Both the position numbers and the translations under genes were made by a program. Shown here one piece after another: positions 30,521-40,964 of a stretch of DNA of 64,000 bases. The stretch is from Sergeia podlipaevii (Eukaryota > Euglenozoa > Kinetoplastea > Trypanosomatida > Trypanosomatidae): NCBI GenBank assembly GCA_030849805.1, contig JASANZ010002249.1:43965-107964 (forward strand). The letters run 5' to 3'. The notes beneath the pieces are model-generated. The model had not been told where the DNA came from. It was given only the letters and a program-made list of their open reading frames with translations, and searched no databases. Numbering within the stretch: position 1 is the first letter of the stretch; every line of letters begins with the position of its first letter.

Positions 30521-31195
30521 TAGCTGGGGAGGGGGGGGGAGGGGAAATACTCGNNNNTTTTTTTACTGCTATATTTACTTTTACTACTTTCACTATTTCT
30601 TTTGAGGACGTCCGCATTTAAGGATGAAATGTGTGTCTGCGTGTGTGCGAGCAGCCTATCATCCTCCTTTTCTTCTTCTTTTTTGACGCCGATCGTCTCT
30701 ACTGTAGTGTTCAGTGTTTTTTCAAAATCAGTTTTGTCGTGGTTTATTATACAAATCAAGAATCTTTAATTTTATTTTATTTGTATAATAAACAATGCAG
30801 GAGTGTAGCTAGCTTTTCTTTCAGCAAAGCGAGGGAAAAGTAGAGCGCACTGCCCATCTTATGTGTGTTTTGTGTATGAACGTGCGCTTTTTCATATTAT
30901 TTGTCTATTTCTTTATAAACTTTGACTGTTATTTCATGTCCTTTAATTTCCACCCATCTGCTTCATTTTATGGGTCTTATTGCATGTTGTTCAAGCATTC
31001 GCCTGTAAGCTAGAAATTCTTAAGGAAACATTTAAAGAAGCAAAATACGTCGTCGTGAAGGGAGATCTTTGAACGATTGCGTAGTGTAAGAGGAAACACT
31101 TTGCTGTTCAATTCTACTATTTTCTTGGTAGAATAAAATACAAGAAAAGAGAAGTAGGAAAAAATCAAGGAATAATACATTATAAAGAAAATACA
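30521..31195 (+). other. intergenic spacer with assembly gap and hairpin
   Basis: No gene. A G-rich tract follows the stop, then four unresolved bases (30554-30557) before a T run. A perfect 15-bp hairpin lies at 30742-30793. AG at 31130-31131 after a CT-rich stretch is a candidate acceptor for the GPDH mRNA. Confidence 0.55.
30742..30793. repeat. 15-bp perfect hairpin, 22-base loop, AT-rich
   Basis: 30742-30756 (GTTTATTATACAAAT) pairs exactly with 30779-30793. The arms are AT-rich, so chance is less negligible than for the 29.1 kb hairpin. Confidence 0.8.
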
Positions 31196-33019
31196 ATGGC
31201 CACAGCATTGAAGTGGATTGTTGGCGCTGGTGCCGTTGCATTTGGTGGCGTGGTGGGCTTTGGGTACAGCGACCCTGCATGGACTCAGCGGAAGTTTGAC
31301 GCTAGTAAAATTCCGCCTCTTAAGTTTGAGAGGCCCCCGACCCGTGCGCAGTGCCTCGAGAAGCTGATGAGCCACAACACTGTGGATAGGGCGCTCGATG
31401 CACTTGTCATTGGTGGTGGCTGCGTTGGTTCCGCGACTGCCCTCGATGCTGTGACCCGTGGCCTTGATGTTGGTCTTGTAGAGATGTACGACTACGCCAG
31501 CGAGACCAGCAGCCGCAGCACCAAGCTCATTCATGGCGGCATCCGCTACCTCGAGAAAGCCGTCTTCCAGCTCGACCCCATGCAGCTGAAGCTCGTCGCC
31601 GAGGCTCTTCGCGAGCGCACTATCATGATCCACCAGGCACCCCATCTGTGCCAGGGCCTGCCAACAATTGTGCCTTGCTACCACTCCTATGATGTCTTTC
31701 TCTACTGGTGCGGCACGAAAGTGTACGATATCATTGCCGCCATGTACGGTGGAACCGTGAAGTACTCCGGCTTTGTACGCCCCTACGAGACGATGGAGCT
31801 CTACCCCAAGCTCCGCAAGACCAACGAGAACGGCTATGCTCTCATCGGCGCTGTCCGCTACTATGATGGCCAGATGAACGATGCCCGTCTTTGCTTCTCT
31901 GCAGCCATGACGGCCGCCTGTTACGGTGCCGCCATCGTCAACTACGCCAAGGTGACCAGCATCGAGACGGTGTCTAACGCCAAGGGCGACGAGCTTGTGA
32001 AGTCAACTATTACCGACACTCGGAACGGCAACACGTTTGAGGTGTACAGCAAGTCCCTTGTCAACGCCGGTGGACCGTTCACCGAGGAGGTTGAAAAGCT
32101 TGCCAAGGCTTCTCCTGGCCAGGTGGAGATGGTGCCCGCTTCTGGCACTCATATTGTGATTGAGCGCAAGTACTGCCCCAGGGCACACGAAGCCACAATC
32201 GTGCCTTCTTCTGACGGTCGCGTGTTCTTCACCATCCCGTGGCTCGGCGGCTGCCTCCTCGGTACCACTGATAACAAGTGTGAGGTGACCGATGACCCGC
32301 GTCCTTCTGAGGCCGATATTCAGTTCCTCCTCAACAATGCTGAAGCGTATGTTGGCAAGATCCCCCGGGAGGCCGTCAAGTCCGCGTGGACTGGCATCCG
32401 TCCTCTTGCGCAGCCCAAGGACCAGCACAAGAGTGGTGGCACTCAGAACATTGTCCGAGAGCATCTCATCACTGTGGATGAGAAGAGCCATATTCTCAAC
32501 ATCACTGGCGGAAAGTGGACGACGTACCGCAAGATGGGCGAGGAGGCTGTCGACCAACTCTGCGCTACTCTTCTCAAGGACTGGGTCAGGGCCCGTCCCT
32601 GCATCACGAACGACATGGTCATGGTTGGCGCGCGCCACCTTAACACTGTTCCTGCCACCTGTCCCGCTGATGTGCCCGAGGATGTGCACCGTCACTGGTA
32701 CAACAACTACGGTGACCTCTATAAGGAGGTGTACGCGATTGCATCCAAGGACAACGGCCGATACATGAAGCGTCTGGTTGAGGACTGTCCCGTCACCGAG
32801 GCCGAAGTCATCTGGTCCGTCAACAACGAACACTGTGAGCGCGTCATGGACTTTATCGCTCGCCGCACGCGCATGGCCTTCGTGGATGCGGATAAGGCGG
32901 AGGCCGCTATTCCACGCGTGGCGCAGCTCATGGGCACTGAGAAGAAGTGGAGCCGTGCCACTATCAACGCCGAGACCACTCACGCCGCCACCGCCATGGG
33001 TGCGTTTCGTGGTGCGTAA
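31196..33019 (+). CDS. FAD-dependent glycerol-3-phosphate dehydrogenase, mitochondrial
   Basis: 607 residues from the ATG at 31196. A short hydrophobic N-terminus (WIVGAGAVAFGGVVGFGY) may be a membrane anchor or part of the import signal. The FAD dinucleotide fold starts at VIGGGCVGSATALDA with the GxGxxG Gly73-Gly78. SSRSTKLIHGGIRYLEKAV is the family hallmark, and LNITGGKWTTYRKMGEEAVD the C-terminal FAD-contacting block. The enzyme oxidises glycerol-3-phosphate to dihydroxyacetone phosphate and passes electrons to ubiquinone. In trypanosomatids it works with the glycosomal NAD-dependent enzyme as a redox shuttle. No EF hands, unlike the animal protein, and no glycosomal C-terminal signal (ends FRGA). 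GC-rich, strongly biased codons suggest high expression. Confidence 0.97.
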   Translation: MATALKWIVGAGAVAFGGVVGFGYSDPAWTQRKFDASKIPPLKFERPPTRAQCLEKLMSHNTVDRALDALVIGGGCVGSATALDAVTRGLDVGLVEMYDYASETSSRSTKLIHGGIRYLEKAVFQLDPMQLKLVAEALRERTIMIHQAPHLCQGLPTIVPCYHSYDVFLYWCGTKVYDIIAAMYGGTVKYSGFVRPYETMELYPKLRKTNENGYALIGAVRYYDGQMNDARLCFSAAMTAACYGAAIVNYAKVTSIETVSNAKGDELVKSTITDTRNGNTFEVYSKSLVNAGGPFTEEVEKLAKASPGQVEMVPASGTHIVIERKYCPRAHEATIVPSSDGRVFFTIPWLGGCLLGTTDNKCEVTDDPRPSEADIQFLLNNAEAYVGKIPREAVKSAWTGIRPLAQPKDQHKSGGTQNIVREHLITVDEKSHILNITGGKWTTYRKMGEEAVDQLCATLLKDWVRARPCITNDMVMVGARHLNTVPATCPADVPEDVHRHWYNNYGDLYKEVYAIASKDNGRYMKRLVEDCPVTEAEVIWSVNNEHCERVMDFIARRTRMAFVDADKAEAAIPRVAQLMGTEKKWSRATINAETTHAATAMGAFRGA

Positions 33020-35581
33020 AATATGAAAAAGGAGAAAGAAGTTCATTTATTGGCAAAGCGAAGTGTCCTTATCTACTTTTCTATGCTCTGTGAACGGGGC
33101 ACTATCATGGGAAATGATAGCGGGCAAAAGTGAATTTGCTGTTGTGCATCAAAGTGTGTACAAATAGTGGGAAGGAGGGATTTAGACCATATCATTTTAG
33201 CTTACTACTACTATTATTATATTACTATTATTATTATTGTTACTAAACGAGCCATATTATACATACATATATTTCCCCAAGCTGAGAAAATGCATTGTAG
33301 CAGCTACAATAGCAGCAGCACCAACAAAAGAGAGAGAAAACACTTTAACAGGGGCGTTGTGAATGAAGTTGAAGATAATAGTGAGACGCAGAAAGAGAAC
33401 AACACGAATGTCGTCATACACACGGTGAAACATTTCTTTTTTTTCTTTGATTTTTTTCCCCTCTTTCTGATAACAGTAGGATGCTCCTCCAGCTCATTTG
33501 CCGCTTCAATTTGAGCTACGTAAAGCATTCAATACGTTATGAAGAAGCAAACACCAGCATACATTATCTAGGACCAACTCGACTATTATATATATATATG
33601 TTTGTGAGTGAGAGCAAAAGTACATGTGTGTGACAGCGTTGTATCCCGTCATCACTTCACTTGTTGGTTTTTCGTGGTGTACGGAATGTATGCCTTACTG
33701 CCCGCTGAAGGGGCACACTGTAGCTTCTTCCCCCCCCCCCTCCTTGCTTTGGTGGAGGTGGGCTGATAAGCACGCGGTTTGTATATGTTTCTTTCGTACA
33801 TATTGCTTTTCAATTCCCTACAAAACTGCTGGTAAGATTACACCTTTTTTTTTCCTTTTTTGCCTTTGTATAATGTGACTTAGTATTGTTTTACTGCAAA
33901 TTGTAGGGTGAGGGGAAGTTTCAACGGAAGTACAAGTGTGCGCGTCCTTTTTTTTTTCTTTACGTTCCTTGCGTTGAGATATTGCGAGAGGAAAAAAAAA
34001 CCCACCACACTTACAAAACGTATCGCTTTTTTCATTCCATTTGATATGCTGCGTGTACTGAAAGGGGTATCTATGCTTCAGAATATATATTGAAAAGAAT
34101 GAAAAGGTATGCCGCAGAGCTGATAGAGAGAAAGAGGCATACAAAGCTTTGCTTATTATTCCTATCTGTTGTTGTTGGACCATCGCATGTGCATGTGTTA
34201 CTTTCAGTGCGTCATCATACATTTTTTTCCTCTTCTGAATCACGCTGTTTTCTTTGCATTTTATTTTTATTTTTGTCCATTTTTGATTTTGTAACTGTGT
34301 CCTGTGTAGTACTACTTGTTTCAAATGCTCACCATATTTTTTACTATACCTGCTTTTCCCTTTCATTTTCTTTGAATACTCAGACATCTCCTACGTCCGA
34401 TATGTTTCTTTTTTTTGGTTTTATTGAACCAGATGTTATTATGCTACTATGACAATAACAACGAAAGAAAAAGTATTTTAGAAACTTGAAACATGTATAT
34501 TGAGCACATATTTTGAGGGTGCTTTTGTTTGTGACTGATGTTTGCGCACATGTGATGATATCAAAAGGAACTTATGTCTTTTTGGTGTTGTAGTTTTATT
34601 TATTTATTCGCTACCAACAAGGGGACAGAAGGGGGGGGGGGAAGTAAGGAATTATTATATATAATAAAATTTCTGATATGGAGGCAGAGAGTGCGACATT
34701 CTTTTTTGTAAGGCGCACAAGAGAAAAAAAAGCATGGGGCTTAGCTCCAGTATGGAATTCAGAAAGCAGAAACAACGACAACACCTTAAAAAAAAAAAAA
34801 AGACACTATTCAGAACAGAAAAAAATATGATATATACGTGATTGTGCTGTTGTTGTTGTTTTGTAGAATTAGCAGTACCTGCGTGGTACTCCTACGCTGC
34901 AAGAGAAAAAAAAAAGCTAGTTATCTCTGTGGGTCGAGCAACGAGACATTCGTTTACATAATTTTCTTTTTTTTTGACTTTTTTTTTCTCCTTCTGTGAC
35001 CGTCATTCATGTTACGCTGTATCGGTAGTGACGATGCCTTCCATTGGGTCCACGCGCTTAGTATTAGATCAGCCAAAACTGGATAGCTGCTGTTTTTCTT
35101 CTTCTTCTCACGTACTTTTTGCTAAACTTATACTCTGCTTGTGCGAATACTTTGCTTTCCTGTTTCTCTCTGTATTTTTCTGTTTTGATTTCCTTGTGTG
35201 TGCGCGCACTGTTTTTTTCCTTTTTGCACAGTTCACGTATATCGTGTGGGGTTCTTCTAGGTGCAGCTAGTGATACTTATCTCCATAGCAAATCTTGGAG
35301 AAATATATACATACACATATAGGGGAACAAAATAGTATTGCATTAATAGAAGAGGTGGGAGGTTTCTTTTCCTTCTCTAACTCTCTCTTTTCTAATCTTC
35401 ATTTTTCTAATATATTGTAGTAGCAGTAGTATTAGTGAAAAAAGGACGGCAAACAACAACAAAAAAGCGGAGTATCACCATAAAAACAACAACAACAAAA
35501 AAAAAAGTCATTCGTAGTGTTGTGAGCACCATTTTTTTTTTGCTTTATTTTTACAAAAAAAATATACCGAATACTCTCAAA
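33020..35581 (+). other. long intergenic spacer, 2.6 kb
   Basis: No gene supported. It contains TTA and TA microsatellites (33204-33235, about 33580-33599), C and G homopolymers (about 33730-33741, 34631-34641) and a short hairpin at 33102-33120. A frame from ATG 33291 to 33514 has a charged start but continues into Phe-rich T-run translation and is not called. The CT-rich tract 35366-35402 followed by AG at 35419-35420 is the probable acceptor for the next gene. Confidence 0.5.
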
Positions 35582-36484
35582 ATGTCCACTATCAGTGCAC
35601 AGGATATAGGCCCTGGCGGTGTGAATCTGGAGGGTAGGCCTATTTTCATTGCTACTGATCACACCAAGTTTAGCCCATCTGTTGACCGACAGCTGACAGA
35701 TCAGGAGCAGCTTGCGTGGAAATCGTTTCAGCTCTGGCGCACCACGTTGTCAATGGAGCGGCGGGACAATGTGTACAAGAATGTGCTAGACTCTGACTAC
35801 ACTAACTTTCATCTCTCGTATCACATGCTTGGCACTCCATTTCCTGTTGTGGAAGCGATGCCGGGCATCTACGACACCGTAACATGCATTCGTTGGTATG
35901 AGCACGCCATCAGCGCTTCCGTGGGCTATGCATATCTCAAGTGGATCAAAGGTAAGGCCTCTAGTCGTCATGCGAAAATGATGACCACCACTCGCAACGT
36001 CATTGGCTTTGGCACTTTTGTCTTTACCGAGATGTGCTTTGCATATCGCAGTATGTTTAGACTGAGTGGGTATCTCCCCAACGATTACGAATGCCGCAAG
36101 TATGGTGTGCTAGAGGACAAGCAGCGGCTAGAGCAGAAGAAGCTGCTTTGGGATAAATACGCGGCCTACAAGAAAGAGTGGTGCCGCCGATATGACTATC
36201 ACGTGTATGGCATTCGCCCTGGCGAGAACTGGAACATTTTTTCTGCATGTTGGCTCCCAACATGGACGCCGTCTTACGGCACGATTACTGACTATCCTCT
36301 GCGCAAGAATCCTTACTACCTCTCTTCGAAGCCTCTCAGCCCTAGCGACTTTCTTGAGAACACATTTTTTGTTCAGTTGGAGAAGTCTGACAACGTGCCT
36401 CTCGTCAGGGCTCGCCCAGAGGTCAAGTATATCTACAGTGGGCCGCACAACGCGACGGTGCCTGTGAAAACGTACAACAAGTAA
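35582..36484 (+). CDS. conserved-looking hypothetical protein, 300 residues
   Basis: The ATG at 35582 is chosen because the in-frame extension upstream (from 35435) has no ATG and encodes Lys/Thr low-complexity. The protein is rich in Tyr, Trp and Arg, has no signal peptide, and has one moderately hydrophobic stretch (NVIGFGTFVFTEMCFAY, about 136-152). Charged helical sequence follows (EDKQRLEQKKLLWDKYAAYKKEW), then a Pro/Trp-rich C-terminal third (SACWLPTWTPSYGT, RKNPYYL). This composition resembles lineage-specific accessory subunits of trypanosomatid mitochondrial respiratory or ATP-synthase complexes, but that is only an impression. I do not recognise the family. Confidence 0.8.
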   Translation: MSTISAQDIGPGGVNLEGRPIFIATDHTKFSPSVDRQLTDQEQLAWKSFQLWRTTLSMERRDNVYKNVLDSDYTNFHLSYHMLGTPFPVVEAMPGIYDTVTCIRWYEHAISASVGYAYLKWIKGKASSRHAKMMTTTRNVIGFGTFVFTEMCFAYRSMFRLSGYLPNDYECRKYGVLEDKQRLEQKKLLWDKYAAYKKEWCRRYDYHVYGIRPGENWNIFSACWLPTWTPSYGTITDYPLRKNPYYLSSKPLSPSDFLENTFFVQLEKSDNVPLVRARPEVKYIYSGPHNATVPVKTYNK

Positions 36485-37391
36485 GCAGATATTGCTGGCA
36501 CGGAATATATGTGAACCAAGATGGTTTCTCAGAGCGAATTTCTTGCTTATACCTTACGTACTAATTAGAAACACGTCGTGTGTCGAGCAGTGATGCCAGA
36601 ATAATAAGAAGATGCGTAAACAAATCTTCGTGGCGTTTGCAGTACTGTGACCTCGTCTGCAAGTGTAGGGACTAAATAAAATGTTTTTTTTTTTTTTNTT
36701 TTTTTTTTTTTTTTTTTGAAGGGCAGCTAGACTCTCATCCACCCTAGGACCTCTTTTTTTGTTACTCATTATACAGCACTGTTGATTTGCAGTTTAGTTT
36801 TGGTTTTCGTAGTACTATAGTAGTAGCATTGCTCATCCGCGTTCCTTTTTATTTTAAAGGACCCTTTTTTCTTAAATTTTTACGGATTTACCTCTTACTT
36901 TTTTTTTCATATGTCTGTATGCTATGTCCTTTTTTTTTTGTAAACGAGGAGGGAAGGTGTATTGAACATTTATAAGTTGACTTCCCGTTTGCTGCCGGAG
37001 TTAAAACGCAAAGAATAGCACATATAAAGTATTGTGCACATGTGTACGTATAATCTAAAAGCGAGAGAAAACGTGCTTGGCTGCGCTGTGTGCTTCTTTT
37101 AATACCACCTTTACTCCATCGCTATTGATATGCACGTAAGTGGGTGAACCAACGTGTTTGTATGTATATATATATATATGGTTCCCTTTTTTTCTTCTTT
37201 TTTTTTTCCTTTCTCTTTTCTTCTGTTTTTCCACTTGATAGAATAGTGGAGTGCAGACATCTCGCATTGTCGTTGCACAAGGCTTTTAGATAGTACCCCC
37301 CTCCCCTTTTTCATTTGTTATTTTTCTTTTCATAGTACACTCAATCATCTTACACTGGAAATCCTTTCCTCTCTCCCGCCTTGCTTTTTAG
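36485..37391 (+). other. intergenic spacer with long T run and one unresolved base
   Basis: No gene. A T homopolymer of about 34 at 36684-36717 contains an N at 36698. A TA run lies at about 37166-37180. A CT-rich tract runs up to the next start, and an AG at 37390-37391 abuts the ATG. An earlier AG at 37335-37336 may be the real acceptor, since the abutting one would leave no 5' UTR beyond the spliced leader. Confidence 0.55.
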
Positions 37392-40300
37392 ATGTCTGAG
37401 ACTCCTTTGAGACAGCGGCATCCGGGAGACACAAGCCTCGACACTGTTGTGGCGAGCGCGTTAGAGGTAACTCAGCACTCGCAGCCTGGCCCAAGCCCCA
37501 GGCAAACAGTGACACATCTGGAAACACTGGAGCCAGTTTTTGACCAAATCGAGACCGTGCGGCGCTTGCGCTGGCTGGCGCGGCAGTACGTGCATGCCTG
37601 CGCCGGAACCGAATCTTCCTTTAGGAGTGCTGGCGGAGGCGCTGCCGGGAACATAGCAGAGCTCCAGGCACTGAAGGATGAGGCGGCTACCCTCAGGTCC
37701 CGCGCTCTAGGCGAGACCAACTCTATGTGGTTGAAGTTCAAAGAAACATGCGAGCGGGTCATCCTGGAAAGCCGCGCTGTGAGTGGTGCACAGTACCCCT
37801 CACACGATGTTGCAAAACCTGCTTTCGGTGCACTTGCCCCAGCGGATGTGATGAGCTTTGATGTGCCTGATGAATGGGATGGGACGACGGCATCTGCGGC
37901 GATGCCGGTGGATAGCAGAGACTTTTTTTATCACGGCAGTCAGCACCCGCAAATCCTGAGAGAGTCAAGTGCTGCTCTTGTGCTGGAGGTGGCTCTCGCT
38001 CAGCTCTCGTCCAAAGTGGCGGTGCTCAATGAGCAGCTACAGTGCTCCACGGTCTCTTCAATTCTGGCGCAAGAGTCAACGGCGGAGCATAATGCCAGCG
38101 CGGAGGGGCTTCGCAGTCCCTGGGATGTGGAGGACTCAACAATGGATCTGCCACTAGATGGGACCTCTGAGCAGCACCAGCAGCAGTACACCACCGTGGA
38201 TCTTCTAGAAGCGGTGGAAAGTCTCCTCGATGGACAGCCAGACACGGTGCTTTCTCATCCTCGCTGGGAGCTGCTGGTACGTGCGATGGTGAAGGCAGTA
38301 GTGGAGGAGGAGCAAGGGTCCTCAACTGTGCTGGAACGTTACTTTGGGGCTGCTTCTTCACGACAGCGCCTAGCCACGGTGCGGGTGATGCTTTCCTTGT
38401 TGGACATGGGCTCTGCAATTCAGCTTCAGAGCGACAAAGTGGCCGGAACATTCGTGCGTCTCTTGCTGCGCTTTGTCCAACGACTGCCTGAGGACTGGGC
38501 CGCGCTGCTGGATGCTGAAGTGGGTACTGTTTTACGTCGGTTTCTCTCTTGTGTCGTGGTACCTTACGCAGCAATCTGCAGCGAGGTCGACCCTACGGCT
38601 TTGTGGCTGCGCGTGTGGGTCACGCGACCGAGTCTGGCCTGCGTTCTGGCTGATCTCCCCTTTTCTTCTGCCACACTTCTCCAGCACTTGGTAGAGTGCC
38701 TGCCGAACTCACACGCTCTCAGTGTGGTTGCTACGCTGCTGTGCTTTATCTCTAGAGGAATTACGTCGCGAGGCTCCGCAGAGGCCTGGACTTCTCTTGA
38801 TGCGTACAACAAAGCACAGTACCAGCAGCAACATCCAATGTTTCTGCTTCTGTACTCTCGCTGTTGTCGCGTCCTCAGCGAGCGCAGTTCCACTATTGCT
38901 CCTGAGGTGGTGAAGTTGGTGAGCGGTGCTTTGCAAGCCAATGTGACAGCACTGCCACATCAGTCAATTAAAGGGTTGTATGACGTAGTCACCACGCTTC
39001 GCACGGAGGACGATAGTGGTTTGACAACAGAAGCGGGACCACCGCCGACGTGGGAGGCGTGGCGGGTGCGCTTAATGGGTGCCCTTCTACTCGCTATGTC
39101 TGGGAGACTACCATCGGATACTCTGCGCCACCTTGATAGCGTCGTGCGAGTGCAGTTGGAGGAGGTATGCACTGCTGGAAGCAACCCCCTTGTAGCTGAG
39201 GTCCGAGCGTTGTGGTGTGCGTTGCTTCCGATGTACTGGCAGGGGCTTCCACGAGTAATGTCATGTGTGCTGAAGGCTAGCGAAATGGAGACGGCATGCA
39301 GCAGTAGGTTAATCTATGGGCCTCATCAACTTGTGGCCTTATCGTCATCGCTAGATGGTTGGCTTCACCTGCGTGAGAGCATAGAGGACACGGAGGAGGA
39401 AGGAGTGGCGTCACTCAATATAGACTATGATGCCTTGCTCGATGCTTTATTGTTCTGCCCCCGTGAAAGCACCGTTAGCGATGGTGTTGCTGGCCCCATC
39501 ATAAATTCTGACGAGACCAGTCCCGCAGTTGTGAGCATAGCCTTACGTGCTGCACCGCCAAGTGTGTTGTCTGCTGAGACGATGCTGCTGCTGATGCGCT
39601 GGTGTACGTGCGATCAAGCCCGCCTGGGTCTTCTTGCCGCCACTATGTCTTCTCTTGAAGCCCGCGGTGAACACCAGCTTCGTATCCCCTTGGCCTCACC
39701 TCTGCCGACGTTGGAGCCTACCAGACCACCTCTGATGGTGCCCGTAGAGGAGTGCTTGCGGCCCTGTGATGCAGATGTGGCACCTCCTTCTGAGACTCAG
39801 CGGTCCACTGAGGAAGAGCGACGCGTGAGCTACGCCACACTGCTGAATAGTACACGCATGCTGCTTGTCGTCATGCACTGCCCAGGAGCGTACGCGTGGC
39901 TGAGTCCTGAGGGGGAGAGAGCGGGAGCCTCTGCGGGGCTGAAGGACGCCACACTTCACAGCATTCTTGAGCAGGTATCGATGTTCTGGCTGAGGGACGA
40001 GGTAGACGAAAGAAGAGGAGGAGGTGAGGGGGTCAAGGATGAAGGGTCTAGTGGCAGCTATTATCATTGCGGTCACGGCTATGGCGAGGACTCACTTCTC
40101 TTGCTTCTGTGCCTTGCCACAGTGGCGGTGCTGGTGAACCCGCGCGCGGAGGAACACATGTGGCGTGCGCATGGTGCCGCTGTCATGATGCGGCAGTTGC
40201 GTTTGCTGTGCGAGAGTCGCCGCGGTGTAGACCCGGTGTACTTCTTGGTTCGGTTTCTCACTTCCTCCAAGGGGCGGAAGCGCCTTCTGCCGATTGTTAC

Positions 40301-40964
40301 GAGGGGCTTTGCTGCAGATTTGCGCGTCGACACCGTTATTGCGGTAAACTCATTTGTAGATGGCGAGGCAGGCCCGCCTGCGATTGTTGTGCCTCGCAGT
40401 CTTCTTTCTAACGCAGAGGACGCCCTTATGGAAGCCCGCCACAGTGCGGATACCGCTGCAGAGTCGGTGTCGCTCACTCACGCGGCGATGCATGTACTAT
40501 ACGCATATTATCATCAACAGGGCGGAAGTGAGGCGGCGGTGGAGGCTCTTGGCAAGCAATCTGCGGTGAGTTGGATTAACTTTGATGATGGACCGACGCG
40601 TGCCGTAGCCGTGGCGCGCCTTGTTGAGGTTAACAGCCCATCAACGTGCAGCATCTTGGCCGCAGCCGGAATTGATCTTCTTTTTCTCTCTACTTTGTGT
40701 GTCTGTTCGTGGCTACCGGCACTTTCGAATAGTCGACTGACACGGAGTTCTGTCTGTGAGCTAGCACGCCGTGGTCTTGGGGGATGGGAGGAGTTAGTTG
40801 CGTCAAGCCTAGCCGCGTTTGTGGAGAAGTCTGTGAAGGAGTTGGCTGAGTGTCACGAAGCGGAGGTGGACGGTTGGCCCCCCAGTCCTGGTGGTGGCTT
40901 CACCCCGTGCCTTTCTCCACTTATGACTCAGCTGCTGATTAGACCTTTCAGCTTGCTTGTTTGA
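37392..40964 (+). CDS. large hypothetical protein, 1190 residues, helical-repeat-like
   Basis: The ATG at 37392 opens a single uninterrupted frame. I do not recognise the family. The N-terminal 60 residues are polar; a helical region with coiled-coil character (about 60-140, EIQALKDEAATLRSRA-like) follows. From about 270 to the end the chain alternates amphipathic, Leu/Ala/Val-rich helices with polar linkers, as in ARM/HEAT scaffolds (for example VRVMLSLLDMGSAIQ and HALSVVATLLCFIS). Acidic linkers occur near 665-680 and in a Gly/Glu/Ser segment around 875-895. No membrane span with confidence, no catalytic motif. A scaffold role is inferred from architecture alone. Confidence 0.85.
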   Translation: MSETPLRQRHPGDTSLDTVVASALEVTQHSQPGPSPRQTVTHLETLEPVFDQIETVRRLRWLARQYVHACAGTESSFRSAGGGAAGNIAELQALKDEAATLRSRALGETNSMWLKFKETCERVILESRAVSGAQYPSHDVAKPAFGALAPADVMSFDVPDEWDGTTASAAMPVDSRDFFYHGSQHPQILRESSAALVLEVALAQLSSKVAVLNEQLQCSTVSSILAQESTAEHNASAEGLRSPWDVEDSTMDLPLDGTSEQHQQQYTTVDLLEAVESLLDGQPDTVLSHPRWELLVRAMVKAVVEEEQGSSTVLERYFGAASSRQRLATVRVMLSLLDMGSAIQLQSDKVAGTFVRLLLRFVQRLPEDWAALLDAEVGTVLRRFLSCVVVPYAAICSEVDPTALWLRVWVTRPSLACVLADLPFSSATLLQHLVECLPNSHALSVVATLLCFISRGITSRGSAEAWTSLDAYNKAQYQQQHPMFLLLYSRCCRVLSERSSTIAPEVVKLVSGALQANVTALPHQSIKGLYDVVTTLRTEDDSGLTTEAGPPPTWEAWRVRLMGALLLAMSGRLPSDTLRHLDSVVRVQLEEVCTAGSNPLVAEVRALWCALLPMYWQGLPRVMSCVLKASEMETACSSRLIYGPHQLVALSSSLDGWLHLRESIEDTEEEGVASLNIDYDALLDALLFCPRESTVSDGVAGPIINSDETSPAVVSIALRAAPPSVLSAETMLLLMRWCTCDQARLGLLAATMSSLEARGEHQLRIPLASPLPTLEPTRPPLMVPVEECLRPCDADVAPPSETQRSTEEERRVSYATLLNSTRMLLVVMHCPGAYAWLSPEGERAGASAGLKDATLHSILEQVSMFWLRDEVDERRGGGEGVKDEGSSGSYYHCGHGYGEDSLLLLLCLATVAVLVNPRAEEHMWRAHGAAVMMRQLRLLCESRRGVDPVYFLVRFLTSSKGRKRLLPIVTRGFAADLRVDTVIAVNSFVDGEAGPPAIVVPRSLLSNAEDALMEARHSADTAAESVSLTHAAMHVLYAYYHQQGGSEAAVEALGKQSAVSWINFDDGPTRAVAVARLVEVNSPSTCSILAAAGIDLLFLSTLCVCSWLPALSNSRLTRSSVCELARRGLGGWEELVASSLAAFVEKSVKELAECHEAEVDGWPPSPGGGFTPCLSPLMTQLLIRPFSLLV

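Noticed and set aside
32003..33046. 347-residue open frame on the minus strand opposite the GPDH gene
   Set aside because: It lies almost fully inside a clear, strongly codon-biased + strand enzyme gene. Long antisense frames are common opposite such genes, and the translation shows no recognised domain. All other genes are on +.
33102..33120. 7-bp hairpin in the GPDH 3' flank
   Set aside because: Too short to stand out against background despite a stable-looking loop.
33291..33514. 74-residue frame with ATG in the spacer after GPDH
   Set aside because: A charged start followed by a Phe run from a T tract. Low-complexity, no homology recognised.
34652..34667. 16-base AT palindrome
   Set aside because: Perfect but composed only of A and T in a TA-rich stretch, so easily arising by chance.
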